A DNA stretch of 64,000 nt, taken from assembly GCF_016887965.1 (NCBI RefSeq), contig NZ_JAFDVD010000012.1, forward strand, positions 1-64,000, read 5' to 3'. The position numbers and the translations under genes are program-made. How positions within the stretch are numbered: the stretch's first letter is position 1; each line of letters begins with the position of its first letter. The notes under the pieces are model-generated. The model had not been told where the DNA came from. It made no database searches and saw only the letters and a list, made by a program, of their open reading frames with translations. Shown here piece by piece: positions 57,967 to 64,000 of the stretch. Source of the DNA: Phycicoccus sonneratiae. Lineage in GTDB: Bacteria; Actinomycetota; Actinomycetes; Actinomycetales; Dermatophilaceae.

Positions 57967-59412
57967 TCACGGGCGGCGTCCCCGGGGTCTCGGGGCGTCG
58001 AGGAGCTCCTGGAGCGCGTCGACGAGCCCGCGGCCGAGGACGTCGGCGTCGGGCATCGCGTCGCGGTCGGCGTAGAGCCCGTAGTAGACGCCGCCGTCGT
58101 AGGAGGTGAGGCCGATGGACAGCGCCTGCCCGGCGCCGAGCGGGGTGACCGGGTAGGTGGAGACCATCTGCGCGCCGTCGGCGAACAGCGGTGTCTGGGG
58201 CCCCGGCACGTTGGTGATGACGACGTTGTGCAGCCGCCGCGACACCATCCCGCCGAGCCGGGCGCCGAGCGCGTGCAGCGTCGGCGGGGCGAAGCCGCCG
58301 ACTCCGGCGAGTGCCTCGGCGGACACCGCGCGGCGTCCGCCCCCCTCGGTCTGCTGGCGCATCGAGAAGGCGATCTGGTGCAGGCGCATCGACGGCTTCG
58401 GTTCTCCGACAGGCAGGTCGACGAAGCAGGCCGTGACCTCGGGGCCCGGAGGGGCGTCCTCGCCGACGTCGACCGAGCGCACCGAGACGGGCACGAGGGC
58501 GCGGACGGTGGTGCCGGGGTACACGGGCTCGCCGCGGGTGAGCAGCCACGAGCGGAACGCGCCGGCGACCGTGGCGAGCACGACGTCGTTGATCGTCACC
58601 TCGTCGGCGAACGAGCCCTGCCCGAGCCGCGAGCGGACCGAGCGGTAGTCGTCGAGGTCGGTGCCGACCATGACGTAGCGCCGCGCCCGCCCGACCGAGG
58701 CGTTGAGCGGGGACTCCGGTGCCGGACGGGTGGAGACCCGGGCCAGGGTCGAGAGCACGTCGCCGGCGACCGAGGCGACCTTCGAGGCGGTGCGGGTGAC
58801 GTCGTCGACCCCGGAGCGCACGGTGTCGACGAGCTGGCTCGGCGTGCGCACGACGTCGGCGAGGGCCCCGACGAGCAGCTCGGCGGAGGTCGGCTCGGGC
58901 TTCGGGCGCCAGGTGGCGAGGACGCCGTCGGCTCCCCCGGGGTTGCCGTCGACGAGCACCCCGCCGATGTCGACGCCGTGCACGCCGTCGACGAGGCTGT
59001 GGTGGCTCTTGGTGATGATCGCGAACCGGTCCTCGGCGAGGCCCTCGACGAGGTAGAGCTCCCAGAGCGGGCGGGAGCGGTCGAGGGGGCGCGGCTGGAT
59101 GCGCGCGACGAGCTCCTCGAGCTGCTCGTCCGAGCCCGGCCGCGGCAGCGCGCTGCGCCGCACGTGGTAGCCGATGTCGAAGGACTGGTCGTCGACCCAG
59201 ACCGGGTTGCCGAGCCCGCCGGGCACGGTCTTGATCCGCTGCCGGTAGCGCGGGACGTAGGCGATCCGCTCGCTGATGAGGTCGACGAGCCGCGCGTAGT
59301 CGAAGCCGCCGTCCGGCACGTCGAAGACCATGACCGAGCCGACGTGCATCGGCGTCGTCGCGTCCTCGAGGCGGAGGAAGGACGTGTCGAGGGCGCTCAA
59401 CCGGTCGGTCAC
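57967..59412 (-). CDS. Wax ester synthase/diacylglycerol acyltransferase (WS/DGAT) family protein
   Basis: 481 aa, GTG start. It starts DRLSALDTSFLRLEDATTPMHVGS, the usual WS/DGAT opening. The catalytic HHxxxDG is present as SHHSLVDGVHG (about 138). The C-terminal domain shows NVPGPQTPLFADGA. The family makes triacylglycerols or wax esters from acyl-CoA; related proteins act on other acceptors. It is 12 nt after the cpaE-like gene and so part of that transcript. Confidence 0.93.
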   Translation of the reverse strand: MTDRLSALDTSFLRLEDATTPMHVGSVMVFDVPDGGFDYARLVDLISERIAYVPRYRQRIKTVPGGLGNPVWVDDQSFDIGYHVRRSALPRPGSDEQLEELVARIQPRPLDRSRPLWELYLVEGLAEDRFAIITKSHHSLVDGVHGVDIGGVLVDGNPGGADGVLATWRPKPEPTSAELLVGALADVVRTPSQLVDTVRSGVDDVTRTASKVASVAGDVLSTLARVSTRPAPESPLNASVGRARRYVMVGTDLDDYRSVRSRLGQGSFADEVTINDVVLATVAGAFRSWLLTRGEPVYPGTTVRALVPVSVRSVDVGEDAPPGPEVTACFVDLPVGEPKPSMRLHQIAFSMRQQTEGGGRRAVSAEALAGVGGFAPPTLHALGARLGGMVSRRLHNVVITNVPGPQTPLFADGAQMVSTYPVTPLGAGQALSIGLTSYDGGVYYGLYADRDAMPDADVLGRGLVDALQELLDAPRPRGRRP

Positions 59413-59424
59413 GGGTCCATCGTG

Positions 59425-60705
59425 TCAGACCCGCACCCGCCGCCGACGGCCGTGGCGGTCGGCCGCGGAGGTGTCGGCGCACCGCTCGTCGAGCTCGGCG
59501 GCGACCGCGCCGAGCGCCGTGACGAGCGGTGAGCGGGGGCGCACCTCGGTGAGCGCCCGACCGGTGAGGACCGCCTCGTCGCAGTCGTCCGGCGCCCAGG
59601 GCAGCATCCGCACCTCCTCGAGCCCGGCGAACCGCCCGAGGACCTCGCGGATGGTGCGCTCGGGGCGCGGGCCGGCCGCCGAGGCGCGCACCTTGTTGAC
59701 GAGGACGAGCGGGCGCGGGCACGGCAGGACCGCGACGTCCTGGACCCCGCGGACGAGGCGCTGGAGCCCGACGGGGTCGGCGGCGCCGACGACGACGAGC
59801 CGGTCCGCGGCCTCGAGCGCGGCGAGGGTGGCGGCGTTGCGCCGCGGCGCCGCGGTGTCGTAGCTGAGCTCCTCGTCGTCCTCGAGCGCGAACCCGGTGT
59901 CGACGACGACGTGGTCGACGACGCCGCGGGCCAGGCGCAGGACGTCCTCGACCGCAGCCGCGCGCAGCTCGGGCCAGCGGTCGGCGCGCGGCAGCCCGGT
60001 GAGGACGCGCAGGCCGGGCAGCGCCTCGGGCGCGAGCCGGGCCAGGCCGGGGACGTCGAGGCTCCCCTGCTCGGAGGCCCGGGCGGCCGCCGCGACGCCG
60101 GGTGCCTCGTCGACGAGCCCGAGCAGCTGGGCGACCGACGCGCCCCAGGTGTCGAGGTCGACGAGCAGGGTGCGCACCCCCGAGCCGGCCAGCCGGGCCG
60201 CGAGCGTGACGGCGACCGTGGTGCGGCCCGGCGCACCGGTGGGACCCCAGACGACGGTGACGGGGGTCGGGACGCGCGGGTCCGGGGGCGGCAGCGGCTC
60301 GTGGTCAACGGGGCCGGCGGTGCCGGCGGTGCCGGCGACCGGGCGCGAGGTCGTGGCGTCGGCGAGGGCGACGAGCGCCGCGGCGACGACGTCGGCGCCG
60401 TCCCCGGGGTGCAGCAGCGTCGCCACCCCGAGCTGGCGCAGCCGGCGCTCCCCCTCCTCGTCGTCGGGCGCGGCGAGCCCCGCGACCCGCACGCCGTGGC
60501 CGGCGAGGTGGCGCAGCGCGTCGCGGTCGAGGCCGCGCAGGTCGGGCGAGACGACGGCCACGCGGGCGACCCCGGCCGCCCCGGTGGAGAGGAGCTCGGC
60601 GAGGTCGGCGCACCGCCGGACGAGCTCGATGCCGGACGCGGCGCCGAGGACCTCGACGAACGCCGCCTCGTGGCGGTGGGTGAGCGCGGTGAGGACGGTG
60701 GTCAC
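59425..60705 (-). CDS. CpaE-like P-loop ATPase (Tad pilus localisation)
   Basis: 426 aa, GTG start in a GTGA overlap with the SAF gene. N-terminal receiver-like pseudo-domain (about 1-120), then a ParA/MinD-like domain (about 148-400) with VDLDTWGASVAQLL and VVVDTGFAL. The deviant Walker A is degenerate: WGPTGAPGRTTVA, with Arg replacing the catalytic Lys and no leading KGG. ATP hydrolysis may be weakened. CpaE-type proteins position Tad machinery; this gene lies 20 kb from tadABC. Confidence 0.88.
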   Translation of the reverse strand: MTTVLTALTHRHEAAFVEVLGAASGIELVRRCADLAELLSTGAAGVARVAVVSPDLRGLDRDALRHLAGHGVRVAGLAAPDDEEGERRLRQLGVATLLHPGDGADVVAAALVALADATTSRPVAGTAGTAGPVDHEPLPPPDPRVPTPVTVVWGPTGAPGRTTVAVTLAARLAGSGVRTLLVDLDTWGASVAQLLGLVDEAPGVAAAARASEQGSLDVPGLARLAPEALPGLRVLTGLPRADRWPELRAAAVEDVLRLARGVVDHVVVDTGFALEDDEELSYDTAAPRRNAATLAALEAADRLVVVGAADPVGLQRLVRGVQDVAVLPCPRPLVLVNKVRASAAGPRPERTIREVLGRFAGLEEVRMLPWAPDDCDEAVLTGRALTEVRPRSPLVTALGAVAAELDERCADTSAADRHGRRRRVRV

Positions 60706-61361
60706 GAGCCGCCGCCCGGGACGGGGACGAGGGTGATGCGTGCCCCGACGTCGACGTCGGCAACGAGGCCGCGGACCGCGTCGCGCGGCACCATGACCCG
60801 CACGGCCCGGGTCTGCTCGGCCCCGGCGAGCACCGAGTCCTCCTCGGCGACGGCGACGACCGCCGCCCGCTCGAGCACGCGCTCGGGGCCCTGCAGCCTG
60901 ACCACCCCCACCGTGGTGCCCTCGACGGGGCGGTTGACGTAGACGTCGACGAGCGCGCCGCGCCGCAGCGAGGCCGCGGAGGTGGCGTCGACCTGGAGCG
61001 CGACCTGCTGGCGGTCGACCGTCGCGGCGGTGCCGACGCTCGAGCGCGGCACGAGCTCGCCGGCCCGCAGGTCGCGCAGCGCGTAGGCGTCGGCGGGCAG
61101 CGGGGCGTCGGCCGGGAGGTAGGCCGCCGTGCCGTCACCGAGCTGGACGCGGACGACGGTGACGTCGTCGGCGGTGAGGGGCTGCCCGGGCGCGACCGCC
61201 CCCGCGGCCGCGTAGACCGGCACGCGGCGGTCGGCGCGGGCCACGACGAGGGCGCCGAGGACGGTGGAGACGACGACGAGGAGCACCCCGACGAGCAGCC
61301 GCGAGTCGCGCCAGGACGGGGCCCGCAGCCGGGAAGCGGTGGGTGTCGGGAGCTCGCTCAT
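60702..61361 (-). CDS. SAF-domain CpaB/RcpC-like pilus protein
   Basis: 219 aa, ATG. One N-terminal transmembrane helix (about 22-42, LLVGVLLVVVSTVLGALVV) and an SAF domain (about 48-110, APGQPLTADDVTVVRV and RDLRAGELVPRSSV). In Tad systems CpaB/RcpC sits at the cell envelope. It precedes the cpaE-like gene and is translationally coupled to it. Its 5' end faces the divergent HTH gene (101 nt). Confidence 0.87.
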   Translation of the reverse strand: MSELPTPTASRLRAPSWRDSRLLVGVLLVVVSTVLGALVVARADRRVPVYAAAGAVAPGQPLTADDVTVVRVQLGDGTAAYLPADAPLPADAYALRDLRAGELVPRSSVGTAATVDRQQVALQVDATSAASLRRGALVDVYVNRPVEGTTVGVVRLQGPERVLERAAVVAVAEEDSVLAGAEQTRAVRVMVPRDAVRGLVADVDVGARITLVPVPGGGS

Positions 61362-61462
61362 GGCCGCGATCCTGCCCGACCGCGCGGACCCCCGCCCGCC
61401 GAATCCGTGAGCCTGTGGATGACGCCTGCCGGACCCCCTGCCGTGGGTGGCACACTGTGCGC

Positions 61463-61711
61463 GTGCCGCGACGCTTCATCCCGCTCACCGAGGTCTCCGA
61501 GATCCTCGACGTGTCCGCCGCGCAGGCCTACGCGCTCGTCCGCAGCGGCGACCTGCCGGCCATCAAGGTCGGGGGCCGGGGGCAGTGGCGGGTCGAGACG
61601 AGCGAGCTCGAGAGCTACATCCAGCGGATGTACGCCGAGACCCGCGAGCTCGTCTCCACGCGCACCGACACCGAGGACCCCGCGGCCGGCGACGACACCG
61701 CGCCCGCCTGA
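61463..61711 (+). CDS. Excisionase-type (MerR-like) helix-turn-helix protein
   Basis: 82 aa, GTG start. Residues 1-58 form an HTH_17 excisionase/MerR-like winged helix: FIPLTEVSEILDVSAAQAYALVRSGDLPAIKVGGRGQWRVETSELESYIQRMY. An acidic tail follows. Homologues of this kind are common as single small genes in actinobacteria; here no integrase or prophage is nearby, so it is more likely a chromosomal regulator than an excisionase. Divergent from cpaB/cpaE, which it might regulate. Confidence 0.9.
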   Translation: MPRRFIPLTEVSEILDVSAAQAYALVRSGDLPAIKVGGRGQWRVETSELESYIQRMYAETRELVSTRTDTEDPAAGDDTAPA

Positions 61712-61735
61712 GCCGGCGCCCGGCGTCGGGCCGGC

Positions 61736-62278
61736 TCAGCGCCGCGACTCCACCGCCCGCAGCGCGCCGAACGGCACGGTGAGCAGCCGGCGCACGTTCT
61801 CGCGCCGGCGCGGCTCGCCCTCGGGGTGCTCGGCGAGGACGAGGTGGTCGGCCCCGACGACGTCGACCGTGCCGACGATCGGCGGCCCGGCGGCGAGGTC
61901 GAGGGCCACCGTCGCCCGGTCCCGCGCGAGGGCCCGCAGCGCGTAGCCGAGTCCGAAGCGACGCGCCGACCGGGCCGGGTCGCCGTGCGCGGTGAGCCCC
62001 TCGACCGTGACGACGCCGGCGCGGGGGACGAGCACCTCCCGCAGCCCACCGGCCACGAGGAGCCACTCGTCCCCGACGTCGGTGAGGGTGCCGGTGACGA
62101 CGCGGCCGCCCGTCAGCGCCACCGCGACCGGCGAGCCGACGCCGCCGGCCAGCCGCGCGGTGAGGTCGACGAGCGCGCGCTCCCTCCGGGTCCGCTCGGC
62201 GACCTCGCTGTCGAGCTCGCGGCGCTCCTCGGCGGCCAGCTGGCCCTCGAGGTCCGCGAACAACCCCTCCCACCTCAT
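61736..62278 (-). CDS. Hypothetical protein with Sm-like strand pattern
   Basis: 180 aa, ATG at 62278. N-terminal charged helix (ADLEGQLAAEERRELDSEVAERTRRER), then beta-rich repeats: VALTGGRVVTGTLTDVGDEWLLVAGG and PPIVGTVDVVGADHLVLAEH. These paired segments resemble Sm/Lsm-type strands, but I cannot assign a family. It is convergent with the HTH gene (24 nt) and divergent from the LysM gene (60 nt). Confidence 0.7.
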   Translation of the reverse strand: MRWEGLFADLEGQLAAEERRELDSEVAERTRRERALVDLTARLAGGVGSPVAVALTGGRVVTGTLTDVGDEWLLVAGGLREVLVPRAGVVTVEGLTAHGDPARSARRFGLGYALRALARDRATVALDLAAGPPIVGTVDVVGADHLVLAEHPEGEPRRRENVRRLLTVPFGALRAVESRR

Positions 62279-62338
62279 GGATGCACAGGGTACGCACGAC
62301 CCTTGCCGGTGTCGGACCGACCGTCTAGTGTCCTCGTC

Positions 62339-63121
62339 ATGCAAACCGCACCAAACAGCACCAAACGCATGTTTCTGCGATTCATCGTCTCCCTCGCCAC
62401 GCTCGTGGCGGCGGGCGGGTGCGCCGCGGGTCTCTCCGTCGTGCTCGGGTCGACGCTCGCGGCGGCGCTGCGCGGGGCGCCGGTCGAGGCCGCCGACGTG
62501 CTGCTCGCCCTCGTGGCGGCGCTCGGCCTCCTCGGGCTGGCGTGGCTGGCGCTCGGGGTCCTCCTCGAGGCCCTCGCGCGGGTGCCGGGCGTGGTGGGCC
62601 GGTTCGCGCGCCGCGCCTCGGCCGCGCTCTCGCCGTTCGTCGTCCGCCGGGTCGCAGCCGTCGTGCTCGGGGTCGGCGTCGGCGCCACCGGGGTCGGCGC
62701 CGGGGGTGCGGTCGCCGCACCCGCCCGGGCCGTCGGTACGGTCGTCGCCGGGGCGCTCGCGCCGTCGGCCGGCCCGCCCGTGGTGCTCGCGGCGGCCGAC
62801 CCCCTCCCCGACCCGGGGTGGCGGGTCGAGCCCGACCCCGGGTGGACGCCGCGGGCGCCCGCCGTGCGGCCTCAGCCGGACGTCTCGGTCGTCAGCGGAC
62901 GCGGCCCGGCGGCCCGCGACGCCGACGGCGTGGTCGTCGTGCACCGCGGCGACACCCTGTGGTCGGTCGCCGCCCGGCACCTCGGCCCTGGCGCGTCCGA
63001 CGCGGAGATCGCCGAGCAGTGGCCGCTCTGGTACGCCGCCAACCGCGACGTCGTCGGTCCCGACCCCGACCTGCTCCTGCCCGGTCAGGTGCTCCGGGCC
63101 CCGTCGGCGGTCGTGTCGTGA
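62339..63121 (+). CDS. Membrane-anchored LysM protein
   Basis: 260 aa, ATG. Basic start (NSTKRMFLRF) and two hydrophobic helices (about 12-33 and 47-67), then a third (about 100-125). The C-terminal LysM domain (about 197-255) has VHRGDTLWSVAARHLG and LLLPGQVLRAP and binds peptidoglycan. It overlaps the Rv3235-like gene by GTGA. The locus order LysM-Rv3235-secA is common in actinobacteria. Confidence 0.88.
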   Translation: MQTAPNSTKRMFLRFIVSLATLVAAGGCAAGLSVVLGSTLAAALRGAPVEAADVLLALVAALGLLGLAWLALGVLLEALARVPGVVGRFARRASAALSPFVVRRVAAVVLGVGVGATGVGAGGAVAAPARAVGTVVAGALAPSAGPPVVLAAADPLPDPGWRVEPDPGWTPRAPAVRPQPDVSVVSGRGPAARDADGVVVVHRGDTLWSVAARHLGPGASDAEIAEQWPLWYAANRDVVGPDPDLLLPGQVLRAPSAVVS

Positions 63122-63657
63122 GCCGGGCGCCGCTGCACGTCGCGCCACCGGTGCGTCCCCTGCCCCCCGCCCTGCCGCTCCACGAGGCGGTCCGCCGGGC
63201 CCGGGCCGCCGACCCCGCGGCGCGGCGGGTGCCGGGCTACGTCCAGGACGCCCTCGCCGTCGACTTCTCGTGCGCCTCCGACGACCAGGTCTTCGGGCCG
63301 CAGCGCACCACCCGCTCGGACCTGCCCGACCCGGTCGAGTGGGCGGCGCGGATGGCGCACGCCCTCCTCGAGGTGATGACCGGCGCCCGGCCCGCGCCCC
63401 AGGTCGTCCGGTGGACCACCCCCGAGGTCTACGCGGTCGTCGCCCGCCGCGGCGCCCTCGTCGCCCGCCGCGCCGCCGACGGACGCTCCGGCCGGCGGCA
63501 CCGGCTCACCGTGCGCCGGGTTCGGGTCTGCGAGCCGGTCGACGGGGTCGCCGAGGCCGCGGTCGTCGTCCAGGACGGCCCGCGGGTGCGCGCCGTGGCG
63601 CTGCGGCTCGTCGGCCAGGACGGCAAGTGGCGGGTCAGCGCCCTCCAGGTCGGCTGA
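63118..63657 (+). CDS. Rv3235-family protein
   Basis: 179 aa, GTG start (GTGA overlap). Pro-rich start, then a conserved beta-rich core: WAARMAHALLEVMTGARPAPQVVRWTTPEVYAVVARR and the C-terminal VQDGPRVRAVALRLVGQDGKWRVSALQVG. The family is conserved next to secA in actinobacteria, without a defined function; a nuclear-transport-factor-like fold is sometimes suggested. A strong terminator follows. Confidence 0.88.
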   Translation: MSRAPLHVAPPVRPLPPALPLHEAVRRARAADPAARRVPGYVQDALAVDFSCASDDQVFGPQRTTRSDLPDPVEWAARMAHALLEVMTGARPAPQVVRWTTPEVYAVVARRGALVARRAADGRSGRRHRLTVRRVRVCEPVDGVAEAAVVVQDGPRVRAVALRLVGQDGKWRVSALQVG

Positions 63658-63662
63658 GCCGC

Positions 63663-63713
63663 GCACGACCGCGGGCCGCACCCTCGCGTGGAGGGTGCGG
63701 CCCGCGGTCGTGC
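63663..63713. terminator. Very strong bidirectional terminator before secA
   Basis: Perfect 23-bp stem (63663-63685 with 63691-63713), 5-nt loop. It begins 6 nt after the Rv3235-like stop and lies 15 nt beyond the convergent secA stop. Longest stem in the window. Confidence 0.93.
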
Positions 63714-63727
63714 TGCCGGGAGCGCCG

Positions 63728-64000
63728 TCAGCGCCGGCCGTGGCACATCTTGAACTTCTTGCCCGACCCGCAGGGGCAGGGCGCGTTCTTCGGGGTGCCC
63801 GAGAGCTGCTCGTCGGTGAGCGTCGTGCCCGCGCCCCCGCGCTCGTCGCGGACCTCGACCTCGCCGGTCTCGGTCGGCGCCGAGTAGTGCAGGGCGCCGG
63901 TGCGCGGACGGCCGACCCCGACCCCCGACACCTCGACGTGCGGGTGCCCGTCGGCCTCCTCGGCTCCCGCCTCCGGCTCGGTCTCGACGACGACGTCGCC
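63728..64000 (-). CDS. secA: Preprotein translocase subunit SecA, C-terminal end (cut by window edge)
   Basis: Only the last 90 residues are in the window. The open frame runs past base 64000. An acidic linker leads to the SEC-C zinc motif [16 protein letters not shown] at the C terminus, with Cys-Cys-Cys-His. This binds SecB and lipids in other bacteria. The gene is upstream of, and convergent with, the Rv3235-like gene, the standard actinobacterial arrangement. A non-SecA SEC-C protein is possible but less likely given the neighbours. Confidence 0.85.
   Translation of the reverse strand, partial: GDVVVETEPEAGAEEADGHPHVEVSGVGVGRPRTGALHYSAPTETGEVEVRDERGGAGTTLTDEQLSGTPKNAPCPCGSGKKFKMCHGRR

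Noticed and set aside
61463-61711. Phage excisionase
   Set aside because: Only the HTH fold is shared with excisionases; there is no integrase, attachment site or phage gene in the surrounding window.

Overview
The window is 64 kb of very GC-rich DNA with tightly packed genes. It comes from an actinobacterial chromosome. The evidence is a WhiB1-type Fe-S regulator, a PdtaS-type sensor kinase, the 180-kDa class of NAD-glutamate dehydrogenase, DUF3039, DUF2505, DUF6912 and Rv3235-type proteins, a WS/DGAT acyltransferase, and frequent GTG starts with GTGA stop/start overlaps. I infer Micrococcales, possibly Intrasporangiaceae-like, but the family cannot be settled from the sequence alone. I see no rRNA, tRNA, CRISPR array, insertion sequence or prophage. 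The only stable RNA gene I can support is the tmRNA gene ssrA.

Layout. 0-8 kb (minus strand): a Tat-exported cyclic nucleotide phosphodiesterase/3'-nucleotidase, a DNA/RNA helicase, a secreted M43-type zinc protease, an intergenic tandem palindromic repeat, DUF3039, YqgE/AlgH and an RGG-rich DEAD-box helicase. 8-19 kb: VanZ-like protein, malic enzyme, SIMPL and YgjV-like proteins, pyruvate phosphate dikinase (ppdK), ssrA and pyruvate carboxylase. This is a cluster acting at the pyruvate/PEP/C4 node. 19-29 kb: DinB-like protein, CsbD-like protein, DUF2207 membrane protein, smpB, an M23 peptidase, ftsX, ftsE, two extra genes and prfB. This is the classic prfB-ftsEX-smpB block with an insertion. 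29-35 kb: a PKD-domain surface protein with a MauE-like partner, then a gluconate uptake module (gntP, gntK and a divergent GntR-family regulator). 35-45 kb: a seven-gene Tad/Flp pilus operon (tadA, tadB, tadC, pilin, three TadE/TadG-like genes) that ends in a remarkable Ser-x-x repeat protein. Divergent from it is a large FHA-FtsK/EssC-like ATPase carrying an apparent -1 frameshift. 45-57 kb: whiB1-type gene, pdtaS-type kinase, NAD-glutamate dehydrogenase, a PLP decarboxylase, an M20 peptidase, two small helical genes (one WXG-like), DUF2505 and pruA. Glutamate catabolism genes dominate. 57-64 kb: DUF6912, WS/DGAT and a second Tad piece (cpaE- and cpaB-like), an excisionase-type HTH protein, an Sm-like hypothetical, a LysM protein, an Rv3235-like protein and the 3' end of secA.

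How the genes work together. The Tad machinery is split into two loci about 20 kb apart. An EssC-like ATPase and a WXG-like small protein in the same window hint at a type VII-like export route. PpdK, Pyc and malic enzyme interconvert pyruvate, PEP, oxaloacetate and malate. Glutamate dehydrogenase and PruA feed glutamate/proline carbon into the TCA cycle. SmpB and ssrA form the trans-translation system, although their genes lie 7.5 kb apart. Strong stem-loop terminators separate several transcription units, and twelve four-base stop/start overlaps indicate translational coupling.
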